A stretch of 64,000 bases of DNA from Himantopus leucocephalus (GCA_003993805.1 RSEF01000004.1:21494822-21558821); one strand, 5' to 3'; positions 30,601-41,831 are shown, counted from the stretch's first letter. The notes: generated by a model from the letters alone, not told the origin. Translations and numbers: made by a program.

Positions 30601-33383
30601 CTGTCTAGTCTGTCTATAATTAAATGGACTGTCACAGGCTTCTGTGGCTGCACGGTTCTGTCCCCCTGCAGGCACCGCTCTTTAATCAGGTTGAGGATTT
30701 GCTAGTGAGTGATGAGACTGTCTGCCAGGACACTTGCTGCATTCCCACCTCCTACCCAAGGAGTGACTCTTGCTGGGAACAGTGCTGTGAAAGGATAGCG
30801 ACCACTCCTCCCCCCGTACAATTTGTAGAGAGCCATCTGGTACAGTGGGTGACAGGCTTTCTCATTAACTGCTGAAGTGTGTTTTCTTGCGCTTGTCATT
30901 GCTGCTTGCAGAGCATCTAAAGTGATAGCAATATGGCTCCCCCCTCATAACTGAGGTCTTGCACACTCTGGATCCTGGTGGTAAAAACCTGAATTTGAAT
31001 ATCGTGGGACAAATACCTGAAGTATTTTATGTTTGTTTCAATACTCTAATAGTCATTAAAATATCCCCCCCCATGATCCCTTTAATTGGGGGGTGGCTTA
31101 GCTGAGTTAAACCAGTTAGGATATGGCTTAACTAAATCAATTTAAAGTCACATATTTAGTTAATTTCAGTTGACTTCTGTGAGTGTGTGTGTTGTATAAA
31201 CAAGCTCTACAACAAGGTGTTGGAGAGCAATGGGATTAATACTTCTGGTACTAAAGTGACTCTAGATGTTCCTTCTGACTTGCCGCTTTGACTTGGGCTT
31301 TCCGTTGTAAACTGAATTCCTCTTTTCCTTGCTGTGGTTAACTGTAAACAGTTGGTGTTTCCATTACCACAGCTAGCAAAGTGATCCAAAAAAATCATGT
31401 GTTAACATAGCTGTCATAGAACTCCTTTGTCTTCCCCCAAAGTGAAGTTGGCAATAAATCTGCCTGGAAGGAAGTAATGTTGGCATCTCTTCCAAGAGGA
31501 AGAGGAGAGCTAAAGAGTTTTGATCTCTATTGCTTCCTCAAGGGTAACATCCTGATATGGCAGTCTGGCATAGATAGCAGCCTTGGCTCCGAGGGATGTT
31601 CGGTTACAGCGTTAACAGGAGTATTGGAGAGCTGGCAGCTGCCCAGAACTTAAATGAGTGCTTTGTAGAATTGATCTGGAGACTCTTGGAGGCACTGTGA
31701 CACATCCCATCTCCTCTTTTCTGCTGTTTTAATGCTGATTTCCTAATGCTAATCTGTAGTAGGGGAAATAAGGAAAGGTCCAATTATTTCCTTATAAAAG
31801 AGTATCAAGTTGCAAGATTTAGGTGGCTGTTGAAATAGCCTTCACGTAAGGGAAAAATCTTGTTATATTTAAATACAGATTGTTGTTTGCCTTTTAATAT
31901 AACCTTGATAAGATTAGTGGCCTCAACAGCCAGAGTCAGTTTACAGTGAAAAAGAAATGACTACTAAATTACAACCCCGTATCTGCTCTGAATTGTATTC
32001 TTTGTCATCTAGGATGGTCCCTGGGAGAACATGGTGAATGGGCAAAATACAGCAATTTTGATGTTGCTACCCGTGTGCCGCTGATGTTTTATGTACCAGG
32101 AATGACAACTTCCTCTGTTAGGCAAGGAGAGAGGGTCTTCCCCTACCTTGACCCTTTTAGTCCTATTTTAGGCTTGGTACCTCAAGGTAAATTTCCAGCA
32201 TTTATTTTCTGTTTGCAGTGGATATATGTAAAGGAGAAGTGGTGATGTAATGATACTTTGCCTACAGGCAGCTTGAGTCTGTGTCATTGACTGTACTTCT
32301 TGTACTAATGAGGAGCGATATGGTGAAGAGAATCCTTGGACACAAGCTTTTGCTTTGGTTAGATGCGCTTTAGTGCAAACAGCTAGATGTCTGCGTTAAC
32401 ACAGCAGGCAACTTATTTTTGTGTGGTGTAGATGCCTGAAAGGATACTTGACCTACCTTTTGTAGTAGCGGCTGCTGTCTTGCCAACAGTGATTAGTTAA
32501 CATTCTCTGTGTGGCATCTGTACTTAAAATGGTGGCATTGGAAACTGTTTTGATGGAGGCACTCTTGTGTTAAACTACTGATACTGGAATTTGCTTTGTC
32601 TTTCTGAAGAGTTCTTTTTTAAAGAAATGAATTTTATTGTCTTGAAGGCTGCACATTTGAGAAACAATTTTCTTGTGCAAAAATTTTCTTGTTAAAAATA
32701 CATCATAAATGCATAGAGTAGCATCTTCAGAGCTAACTGCCACACCTTAATTGCCTTAATTTTGTTACCCCACAAATCCAGTATAAAGCACTTTCAATAA
32801 AACACCAGTTTTCTAAAATGTTCTACCAGTGTCTGTCAAAGCATCATGTTCCATAACTTGTATTTTGATGTTTCTTCTAGGTCGAAGCAAAAAAGTGGTT
32901 GAGCTTGTGTCTCTGTTTTCAACGCTTGCTGAACTCGCTGGCCTGCAAGTTCCTCCTGCGTGCCCAGAGACTTCGTTTCATGTTGCACTGTGCACTGAGG
33001 GGGCAAGCATTGTCCGGTATTTTAACGCCTCTGAAGAGAAGGTGGAGGAAGAGAAGAATGGGTGTGATGACACTTACAGGTGTTTTAATGAAGAACCTGT
33101 TGCTTTCAGCCAGTATCCCCGGCCTGGAGACACTCCTCAGTGGAACTCTGACAAGCCGAAGCTGAAAGACATCAGAATCATGGGTTATTCCATGCGTACA
33201 ATTGACTACAGGTATACTGTGTGGGTTCGGTTTTATCCGAACAACTTCAGTGCTAACTTTGAGGATGTCCATGCAGGAGAGTTGTACATGGTGGAGACTG
33301 ATCCAAACCAGGATTATAACATCTATAACAATACCTCACATGGTGGTTTTTTCAAAACAATTCTTGGCTTCCTGAAGCACTAG
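24359..33383 (+). CDS. IDS: Iduronate-2-sulfatase, complete, nine exons
   Basis: Lysosomal sulfatase that removes the 2-O-sulfate of iduronate in dermatan and heparan sulfate. Exons: 24359-24440, 25144-25280, 26329-26506, 27385-27473, 28740-28940, 29536-29706, 30359-30485, 32013-32186, 32881-33383; 1662 nt, 553 residues plus stop. Known active-site residues of the family are all there: metal-binding D38, D39, D327, H328; C77 in CAPSR, the Cys turned into formylglycine; K128, H131, H222 and K340. Numbers run 7 below human because exon 1 is shorter. Exon 9 is 10 codons longer than human. An N-terminal signal peptide ([14 protein letters not shown]) is visible. Human glycosylation sites N115, N246, N280, N325 and N537 are kept; N31 and N144 are lost and the N513 site has shifted. 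Confidence 0.98.
25144..25280 (+). CDS. IDS: IDS exon 2
   Basis: 137 nt, flanked by TTCTTCACAG and GTGAGA. It encodes [13 protein letters not shown] (with the two metal-binding Asp) through FSNAYAQ. Same length as the human exon. Confidence 0.98.
26329..26506 (+). CDS. IDS: IDS exon 3 (formylglycine exon)
   Basis: 178 nt, flanked by CTCCTCAG and GTATGG. It opens with [17 protein letters not shown], the sulfatase signature in which the Cys is converted to formylglycine by SUMF1. It ends in SVGKVFHP plus one base of Gly; the Lys and His of GKVFHPG are active-site residues. Confidence 0.98.
27385..27473 (+). CDS. IDS: IDS exon 4
   Basis: 89 nt, flanked by CCCTTTTCAG and GTAAGT. It encodes [20 protein letters not shown] through YENDK. 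The human SNHT sequon (N144) reads SNYN here, so that glycosylation site is absent. Confidence 0.98.
28740..28940 (+). CDS. IDS: IDS exon 5
   Basis: 201 nt, ending before GTGAGG. It encodes [19 protein letters not shown] through [14 protein letters not shown]; the His in GYHKPH is the active-site H222. The acceptor is TTTTAAG after an unusually long T-tract holding an N (28707). The exon itself is intact and the same length as in human. Confidence 0.97.
29536..29706 (+). CDS. IDS: IDS exon 6
   Basis: 171 nt, flanked by GTATTGTAAAG and GTAAGC. It encodes [20 protein letters not shown] through YGPLPDDFQ, including the conserved NIT and NVS sequons. Same length as the human exon. Confidence 0.98.
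30359..30485 (+). CDS. IDS: IDS exon 7
   Basis: 127 nt, flanked by AACTTGCAG and GTAAGC. It encodes [15 protein letters not shown] through VVFTADHG, where D327-H328 complete the calcium site. The Gly codon is split across the intron. The NRT sequon is conserved. Confidence 0.98.
32013..32186 (+). CDS. IDS: IDS exon 8
   Basis: 174 nt, flanked by GTCATCTAG and GTAAAT. It encodes [20 protein letters not shown] through [16 protein letters not shown] plus one base. K340 (in EWAK) is an active-site residue. Same length as the human exon. Confidence 0.98.
32881..33383 (+). CDS. IDS: IDS exon 9 (terminal coding exon)
   Basis: 503 nt coding, after TTTCTTCTAG. It encodes [20 protein letters not shown], later [19 protein letters not shown] and [17 protein letters not shown], and ends ILGFLKH-TAG. 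It is 10 codons longer than in human. The extra length falls in the variable loop around [17 protein letters not shown] and in the C-terminal tail. Confidence 0.97.
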
Positions 33384-33478
33384 GGTTCAGAAACTTTTTT
33401 TTTTTTTGCACGTTCGGCAACTGAAGTAACACTTTATTTTGTAAAACCTTTCTGTTGTACAGAAAACACTTTGATTGA

Positions 33479-33484
33479 ATTAAA
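33479..33484 (+). terminator. Candidate IDS poly(A) signal ATTAAA
   Basis: ATTAAA 96 bases after the IDS stop codon, followed about 10 bases later by TTTGTATTG, a U/GU-like element. A canonical AATAAA at 33932-33937 offers a longer alternative 3' end. Transcript data would decide. Confidence 0.5.
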
Positions 33485-33931
33485 ATCCACTTTGTATTGA
33501 AACACTAGCTATTGCTTTTGCCTTGTTACAGCCCTTACTACACTGAAGTAGTCAGAGTGAACTTCTGCAGTTGTGTTTTCAAACACAAGCTCACAACACT
33601 CCTGGAAAGGCCGCATGGGGTATGCAGGCCCATACTGTGAAACACCTCTATAGTCTTCTGTAGTGACTGAAGAATTAAAATTCATTATCTGTGCTGAAAC
33701 TGGCGGTGTGAAATGTGGAAAAAGAGAAACCTCTGTGCTAAAAGGCTGTGTGTGGAGAACGCGCGTCGGTGAACAGGTCCTGTCCAGGTTATCTGGGAGG
33801 CTTGGGGCTGGAGTGGTCAAGGAGACATTTGATAGTGGTGACAGACTGAGGTGTCTGCTGTCATCAGCGTTACCTCTGACTAGAGCTAAAATAGAAACCT
33901 AATGTGTTTCATTCAAAAATTAATTATTTTA

Positions 33932-33937
33932 AATAAA
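33932..33937 (+). terminator. Alternative IDS poly(A) signal AATAAA
   Basis: Canonical AATAAA about 550 bases after the stop codon, in AT-rich sequence and followed by TTTAATTTGG. Possible distal site for a longer 3' UTR. Confidence 0.35.
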
Positions 33938-34489
33938 AGCTTTAATTTGGAGATTCATGTTTCTTATCATATAGGAGGGGATCTGATTTTTTAATTAATG
34001 TGTATGAAATGAGGGCTTTCATCGCTGAAACACTAAGTAAGACTGAGAGGTTAAGGTAACACCAGATGTAATTCCATTTTGGTAATCGAGGCTCTCGGAA
34101 TTTATACCTTAACAGATAAGAGCTTGTTCAGACAGGGCGAACGCCTCCTACTTTCAATGAACTGCTCCAATTCCTACAAAAAGAAAAAGCCAGCCATTAC
34201 TTGTCTTCCTCAGATAAATTGACTTTAATATCTTAGAGAAGCCACGGACATAACTTTATTTCATTACAATCCATGTGACAGTCTTATTCCTAATTAATGT
34301 AGAGATACCCACCATGAATCTGATTCTCTGTTAGAAGACAGCGGTTATTTAGTGCCTTAAACTCAATTAGAAGAATATATTTCTTACGAACTTGTCATTT
34401 GTTTTACTCAGCCCAAGATGCTGTGTGTTCTGCAGCATTATTATTCCTGATGAAAACATATTTTTCCCTCACTTACGCATGTATACTTA

Positions 34490-34570
34490 GATCCTCAGCT
34501 GGTGTGAAATACTGCAGTTGCATGTAGCAGATTCAGCGTAGCTATACCAATTTCACACCGGTTGAAGATG
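34490..34570. repeat. Imperfect palindromic repeat
   Basis: Left arm ATCCTCAGCTGGTGTGAAAT (34491-34510) pairs with right arm ATTTCACACCGGTTGAAGAT (34550-34569) at 16 of 20 positions, around a 39-base loop. The wording matches a short palindromic repeat (ATCCTCAGCTGGTGTAAAT...) that I recall as dispersed in sauropsid genomes. Family name not known to me. Confidence 0.45.
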
Positions 34571-35124
34571 TGTTTTATTGAGGATGGTGCCAGGCAGAGA
34601 TTTGGAGTCTGTAGCTAGAGCTAATTATATCTCTGACACACTTTCCTTCAAAGGAAAATCAAATATTGGGAAAGCTATTTTGGGGGGATGTATTGAAGCG
34701 TTAAGGATTAATCTAAATCGCTGGTATTCTAGGTCAGTAATACAGTGTACATTTAAAATTGATCTTGCAAATGGGTATTATCTTAGATTTGGCTACCTGA
34801 GCTTTGTGTTTTGTTGTCCTGCAAAAACACCTGTGAAAAAACTCCAACTTTTTGAGGGGACTTAAGATTATAGCATGTAGATAAATTATTTAGGATTTTA
34901 TTTGCATGAAAACGTTCTCATAGATACCCTGCCCTAAGCTTTCCATCACTTCAGGCAGTTTAATTTTTTCAAGCAGAGATAAAAGTCCTGGTGCTAGGTG
35001 ATGAGTATTTTTTTCCTCAAGTCACTCTCTTTATATTGGAAGGGAAGAGCTGCCCTTGACCTTTCTTAATCAAAATCCAGTAATCTTTTGGGGAGACATG
35101 AAAGAAAATTGTCTCTGACAGCCA

Positions 35125-35478
35125 GTGAATCAAGACCCGTATCCACGTGCTCAGGGCAAGGACATTCTTGAATAATTGCACAAGTCAGAGAGCAGGACTG
35201 CTGTCCACCTAGCCTGGAGTTTCCTTCTGCCCACTGCTGAGTTGAGGCATAATGTTTTTGAGGACGAGTGAGGCTTAGCGNGTGAATCAAGACCCGTATC
35301 CACGTGCTCAGGGCAAGGACATTCTGAATAATTGCACAAGTCAGAGAGCAGGACTGCAGTCCACCTACCCTGGAGTTTCCTTCTGCCCACTGCTGAGTTG
35401 AGGCATAACATTTTTGAGGACGAGTGAGGCTTAGCANAGTTGAGGCATAATGTTTTTGAGGACGAGTGAGGCTTAGCG
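35125..35478. repeat. 2.3-copy tandem repeat of about 156 bases, joined by single N's
   Basis: Copy 1 is 35125-35280, copy 2 is 35282-35436, and copy 3 is a partial at 35438-35478. A single N stands at each junction (35281, 35437). Copy 3 equals the last 41 bases of copy 1. Copy 2 differs from copy 1 by one missing T and a handful of substitutions. That pattern looks like alleles or contig ends joined wrongly rather than a real tandem array. Confidence 0.9.
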
Positions 35479-36669
35479 CTTGCAAGACCAAGGTTTTTTT
35501 ACTGCTATGTGAGTTAGTTTTGTTATGGAATTGGTTGAGCGAAATGCGAAACCAGCAGAGACAAAGGGAGAAGGCACATTTTTTCAAAGAAACCAAAACG
35601 CTGCTTCTCCTGGAGAGCCTGAGCTGTGGGCTTTGCTAGGCTGAGCAGCCTCCACTGAAGAACAAAAGAGCTTAACAGAGGCAATAAAAGTAAAGTGCTC
35701 TTGTGAACAGCGCTCTCTCTAGAGGGACGAGGATGCAAGCCAAGCATCAGGAAATAAATGAGATGCCAGTGCTGACCCTATTTCTCAGGATGGCACCAGA
35801 ACAGCTGGAAGAACAGCATGATGCTGCATCAGCAGGAATTGTTACCTGTGGTACGTGTATGGAGAGATTCCACTGGGGACCCCGGAGTAGCCATCGTAAG
35901 CACTTGGCACAAAGCAGAGTCAATAAACAGGCCTCTGTTAATAAGCTAATGTACAGGAGTGATTAAGCAATGGAATTAAAATTTTGTTCCCTAAACAGCT
36001 GTACATCAGTCAATCATAACTCATGACATTGTTTCTAGTGTATAGATATACAAGAGCCTAAAATCCAAGTTTTTAAAGCAAAGTAAAAAAGGTGCTATGG
36101 ACAAAGCAGAAGCAGTAAGAATCTTTAAAAAATGGAGACGGCTGTGTATTTGGGTGTACTTTGTAACACTACTTGAATGTTTATGGCGTGCTGTTTGCAA
36201 AGGAAAGATTTGGGTCTAATTTCAGGCATGCTGTGCGCCACCGGAGTGTATGGAAATGCTGTAGCTACATACTGAGCTGTGCAACGGATTGGAATCCTCC
36301 CTTTGGCCTGTGCGCCGTGCTTGCTGGGGGAAATGGGGTACGGTTTGAATTAATAGCTGTCTGTGTGAGTTGCAAATGTTTTTGTGTGGTGAGACAGGCA
36401 AAGGCAGCCGAGTGTCCCGGCTATCGGTCAGATGTTACCTAATTAATCACTGTTGCATGTTAATTATGTATTAGTGACTTGCTGCTGTGTTGTATTGGTC
36501 AAGTGGAGTCCCCTGCTGGAACGAGTGTTCCACAGCATGAAAGATGGGATATAGACATGATGCGTCTATCAGGGCTGTTTCTTAATTGCCGGTGCTAATG
36601 TGTGTTTTCTCTGATAGGCAGCAATATCACCACTGGCAAAATGGCCATAAATGGCATGGTCAACACCCA

Positions 36670-36769
36670 NNNNNNNNNNNNNNNNNNNNNNNNNNNNNNN
36701 NNNNNNNNNNNNNNNNNNNNNNNNNNNNNNNNNNNNNNNNNNNNNNNNNNNNNNNNNNNNNNNNNNNNN
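36670..36769. other. Assembly gap (100 N)
   Basis: Exactly 100 N; true size unknown. Confidence 0.99.
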
Positions 36770-39419
36770 TTTTTTCATATTAGAAGCGTGTTGGAAGTAG
36801 TGCTTCCAAATTTTAAGCAATAAGAAAAATTATCACTCTTTTAATATCATTTGTTCTTGCATAGTAAGTTGCACATTTCCATGGGATATGTAGTTTAGAA
36901 AAAAATCTGATTTCTAGGAATTTTTGCTGCTAAATCTCTATATAATCTCTTCAGTTGCATTGGCAATTTCTTCACACTGTGCTGGGTAATGTGCTTGGAA
37001 GAAAAGATCGGTGTGTGAAGCAGAGGTGGTTAAAAGTAGATTACTTTACAAATAGGCTCAAAGTCCTATTTGTCACGTCCTTACAACTTCATGGAGTATA
37101 GAATAGATCGGTCACTTTTTAATAAAGGGTAAGTTTGGGAATGCTTAAAGGTAAAATAGAGATTGTTTTGTTTGGTTTTGTTTCAATTTACTTTTAAAAT
37201 AACCTTTATTGTTCCTGTAATTGTTCCATTCTTTCTTTTTTTTTTCTGCTAAACTGTTCCTGCTTGGTGATAGAGGAATTGGTCATCTGGACAATTAAAA
37301 AACAATTTATGGAGCAGCTCTTTCTCTTCCAGACGCATTTCTTTAAAGGATGTCCTGAACTGTGCTGCTATTTTAGTAGGGAGTTGTTCAAATACATACT
37401 CTGAATCATTCCTCCACAGAAGCAGGCACAAAGGATTCTGTTTGTATTCTTTGAGTGTGTCCTATCCTGAAAATAGTCGTTTCCTTTATCATGACTAATG
37501 CCATTACAGAGTGGTTTTGCTGAGACATTTAGTTCAGCTGTGTTCATGACCGTGATTAGTGCATTTGTCTCCAGCCAAAAATGCTGATTCTTATTTGAAT
37601 GCTGCACTCCTAAGAGCTGTGCTCTAACTCTTTATGAAGGAGAAATCACTGTTTCCCAGCATTCTTGTCTCAGCTAAGTTGATTTTTTTTTTCCCCCTGC
37701 ATAAAGAAACCGAGGTCGAGGCATTTCGATAGTCGTCTTACACAAGTCCTGTTTCCTTCCCTCACACCAGTTTTACACTTGGAAGCTACATTGTGATTTA
37801 TGCCGGAGTTAGTGAGAGTGGAACCAGATCTGGTATTTCTAAAATATTAAATATTAACAACAATTATAATGAATGGTGTAATTCTAATGAATAACATCAA
37901 GATAAGAGAGATGCAACCCTTCCTCAATGCAATGGCAACCAAGAGCGACAGGCCTGCCGTTAGTCTACACCTCCAAGGCTTCACCAAGCTCATTGCTCTC
38001 CAAAAATCTCTCCCTGAAATAAGAGAGTAGAGATGGTTATGCTATGTAACACAGGTTTCTCGTGAGCTTGGCTCAAAACTGAGCCAAAGACTTAATTTCA
38101 GCTGGATTCGGCACTTTGGTTCTGTTTTTTTTCCTTTTCTTTTTCCCAGAAAACAAAGTCTCGGAGACATGTTTTCTCAGTGCAGCTTGGTTACTATCTG
38201 TACTGACAAGTTCGTAGGGAACCTGTTGTATAGGGGGAATATAAAGACATGTTCGCATTAAGAAACTCTCAGTGTAATTTGAACTGAAAACTTAACGATG
38301 TAAAACCGGGTCAGTGGGGCTCCTGTTGTGAGCTACAGACACAGGAGACCTCTTGCGTTGGAGCAGCAAAATGCATTAGTCTATAAGTGGTTTTAAGAAA
38401 TGATTATGCCTTGGAAATGTTCTTATGGGCAGGACAACGCAGATGAGTTTGAGGGTTGGTATTTAATTTTGTCTGGATGTTATTAACAATAGTTGCATTT
38501 GGAACTGAGGTCAGGCTGAAAAGTGGTGTCCTTCTGAAAACTGTGTCCCCTATTTTTATTTTTTTTTCTTCAGTTCTCTTCTCCAGGCAGTCTTCAGACT
38601 GCACAGCAGCTTAACTCTTGTGGCCAATTGCACTGTCATGATTACTGTCTCATGATTAGTAACCCTGGCCCCTTTGGTGTGACACCAACACCTCCCTCTG
38701 TAGCACCAGCAAGGCAAAAAGATCTTCATAGACAGCAGTCACTGGTTGGAGGTTGAACAGTATAACTGCTTTTAAAAGCCCCCTGCAGTCATCTCGGGGT
38801 CTGGCATCGCTATTTCTTGAGCTCGTACATTGGCAAAGCACTCCACTCCAGCCTGCCAGCTCCAGAAGTGACTGGTGACAGGCCGTCATCATCTGTTGTC
38901 CCCTGTCTGTCAATCGGTCTTGAAATGGAAACCCAAGCTTGTGGGGTAGAAATGAGGACTTTCATGCATTTGATCGATGAATGAATAGGGGAAAAGAAAT
39001 GTAATGGCAACTCTTTTTTTTTTTTTAACCTCTTTCATAAAGTAAATCAAGTTCTCTGCTGGTGTGACAGCGTGAGAGCCACTGGGATTAGCAGATTTGC
39101 ATTGTTTCACTCAATGGCAAAGGTAGATTTCTAGTTTAAGTGGTGCCGTGTGTTGGATTTTTTTTACTAGAATATGTTCAGTGTTTCGAATCTCCCATTC
39201 TCAGTTGGGTCTAGAGAGTCTAACTGGATAGGGGCCCAGTTGTGCTAGAGGCCGTGCGAACCATCACGGGGGGGAGGTTTTGTGCCGTGGCTGAACTGAC
39301 TGCCAATACCAGGGATGGTCCCACCTCCCTGCTGCTGTTCACAGCTGGCTGGCTCTGCCCTCACCCTTCTGTTGGTGCACGCCTGATTCCTTGGGAGCTG
39401 GTTCAGCTTGATAACCCAA

Positions 39420-39452
39420 CAAAAAAAAAAACCCCCTTTTTTTTTTTTTTTT
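39420..39452. repeat. Adjacent A, C and T homopolymers
   Basis: A run of A's, then CCCCC, then a long run of T's, then CCC. The A and T runs could pair as a hairpin. Length is likely unreliable. Confidence 0.8.
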
Positions 39453-41594
39453 CCCTTCTTTTGGTTTAGCTCACCAAGAAGTTAGAGGAGTGCCAGAGCA
39501 GGAAGGAGTGTGTGACCTAAGACACAGCTCCTGCCTTGCAGAACTTAGCACCTATGTGAAGACGACAGACGAAAGTGATGCAATTACCATTCCCTTTCCT
39601 GGCAATGTATGTGAGCTTTTCAAGTGGCTTTGTAAGGCGTGTGGTAGTTGTATGGAGGGAGTAGTGCAGTCAGGGGATGTGCGTTAGTATGTTGTTGCAA
39701 GGGGTGGAGGTGATTCCAGAAGGTGATGAGTGCCAGGTGGGAACTGGATGAGATGAGCTCATATCATGAACAGCAGTTTAATGAGTAATAAAACTGGGGG
39801 GATCTGATACTATCACTTTCCAAATCGGGCAAGCTCGAGACCCTAAAACACTGACTTTTTTTGTCACATACAAGAGACCATTTAAACACTGCTACTTAAG
39901 CGTCATACTGGTGACTTGGATAACGACTGAAAAACACATGAATAATATTCACATTGGGATGTTGCTTTATCCTGCTTTCTTCTGAAGATTAATTTTTGCA
40001 CAGTGTAGTTTTTACCATTATGGCTCTATAGTCTAATCAGAAAATGATAAAGTTGTACAATATTAACAGGCAACTAAAGCAGTGTTTGTTGTAGGGTGAA
40101 TGGGTTGTTCCAGCTCCAGGTGAAATCTGTAGGCATATTGCAGTTGACTTTAAAGGGCTGGAACTTCTCAGATTTCTTCTCCTCTTCCCTGAAACTCTCA
40201 AATCTGCTGATGCAGTCTACTGTCTTGGACCAATAAAAAGGTCTTTTAGCTACGTGGTGGTACGCTTGCACAGAAAGCCCAGCTTTAGTCCTATTATTGT
40301 CTTATCTCCATAGAGTTATTTTTGTTATTGTTTATAGCTTGTGAAAATGTGCTTTCTCATTGGCAATAAGCCAACAGGGAAACTCTCTCTGTGACAATTT
40401 TCATACATCTGGTATCATTATAAATATTTTATATTATTAATAATAAATAGCAGTTTTATAGAAATGGTTTCCTTTTATGGGTGATGGTAGGACAGCTGTC
40501 TAGTTTGTAATTTTCTAATTTGTCCTACAGGCAATTTTGTGCTTATGGCATATTGACTTCAATAGGGAATTCTGCTTAAAACCTGATGGCACAACAGATA
40601 GCTCTGTATTTCCATGTAGGCAGGTGTAGGCATTTGTGTTTCCACTGCTAGTCCCTGGGTACCTCTTTGGAGAGGCTTTGGAGGAAGAAATCGGTGGGCT
40701 TTCCAGGTGTGTCTTGCACGTGAAAGGTGAAGTTGCTAGGAAAAATTACACTGATCCATGGTGCGAGAGAGTTGGAAAATTACCTGCGTTCCCCTTAAGA
40801 ATTGTTTTAATCTCTTCATAATCCCTTGGGGCTTTGCCATTAGGAACAGGATCACAACTTAGATGAATGTTACTGAAGTTGCAGCGACACCTCAAAGCTT
40901 TATCCAAAAAAGAAGCCCCATCATGCTGATACTGTACAGGTACAAAGACCTCTTTTTAGGTTTCTTGATTTGTGCTGGAAGACATCTCTAGGTCCTTGTG
41001 TTTTAGTGGGACTTGTTGTGGCGTAGAGATTACTCCCTCTGTCTGAAGGATATCCCGATTCATCTAAGTGATAGTCCCAGCCCCAAAGAACAGCTAGTAA
41101 CGCTGAGAATGGTTGATTGTATTTAGCAGACCTCTCCAGGTCTTGTGAGCGGAGCTAAGCTGCTGCCAAGCAGGTGAATCACAAAGCTTGAAAGCAGTAA
41201 GTATCTGGAACAGTTATTACCTTCCCCTAACAAGAGCCCGACTGGCAAGTTGGGTTTAATACTTCTAACATTAACGGCAAAAACGCTGCAACCTACTGAC
41301 GAGTTCTCAGACACAAACCAGATACCAGGGATCCGGTGTACAAAATCTTAACCCCCAAGGCTATTGGCCCATTTTTTCACTCTTTCAAATAACCTTGCCT
41401 CTCATAAATCTGTTGCTCATTTAAAGCAAACTTTCTGCTTGCATCAGAAATTACTTCCAGCATTGGATGTGAAGCGTTCTGCAATATGTTATAAAATGAG
41501 GGCTGGATTCACTGCTTAAATAAAGCGAGCCAGTTTGCTTCAAACGGAGCATTTATTGCTACCTTCATGCTGTATATTTATTGTGAGGATATTG

Positions 41595-41831
41595 TCACAT
41601 TTCTTTCAGTTTTGAAAATGTAAGTTGGATTTTCTCTTTCAGGTTGCCATCTGGTGTATTGCGAACAGTCTCAGAGAGTAAGAGGCCATCTGTTAATACT
41701 TTTTCAGGAAGCTTTTTATAGAGCAGTGAAGTGGCAAATCTCAAAAACACGTTGTAATGACTTACAAGATCTCGGGTATGTGTACAAGTAAAGGCTGATA
41801 TTTTATTCCTATCAACAATATAGTTATCAAG
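41595..41831 (-). CDS. Candidate terminal exon of an unidentified minus-strand gene
   Basis: Reading the minus strand, a long pyrimidine tract ends in TTCCTTCCCAG, followed by 78 open codons in phase 0 (LDNYIVDRNKISAFT... to ...FSKLKEM) and a TGA. AATAAA lies within about 20 bases after the stop (near 41578) and again near 41553. Composition is protein-like (mixed charge, few Pro/Ser runs). I do not recognise it. An internal TTGTAAGT could be a donor that shortens the exon. It may equally be a conserved non-coding element that happens to be open. No partner exon was found. Confidence 0.25.
   Translation of the reverse strand, partial: LDNYIVDRNKISAFTCTHTRDLVSHYNVFLRFATSLLYKKLPEKVLTDGLLLSETVRNTPDGNLKEKIQLTFSKLKEM

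Larger units (their letters stand above)
24441..32880 (+). other. IDS introns 1-8
   Basis: Introns are 24441-25143, 25281-26328, 26507-27384, 27474-28739, 28941-29535, 29707-30358, 30486-32012 and 32187-32880 (about 0.6-1.5 kb each). All have GT donors and AG acceptors. A short ACACT tandem stretch lies near 28040-28058 in intron 4. I recognise no other gene or small RNA in them. The gene span of about 9 kb is much more compact than human IDS. Confidence 0.9.
33500..41590. other. Intergenic downstream of IDS, first part
   Basis: No recognised gene. Contains the palindromic repeat at 34.5 kb, the N-flanked duplication at 35.1-35.5 kb, a gap at 36.7 kb, a weak ORF at 37.2-37.5 kb and back-to-back A/C/T homopolymers at 39.42-39.45 kb. 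Confidence 0.55.

Noticed and set aside
35066..35596. 176-codon minus-strand ORF with an internally repeated peptide.
   Set aside because: The repeat is the N-joined duplication and the frame crosses both N's. Not a real repeat protein.
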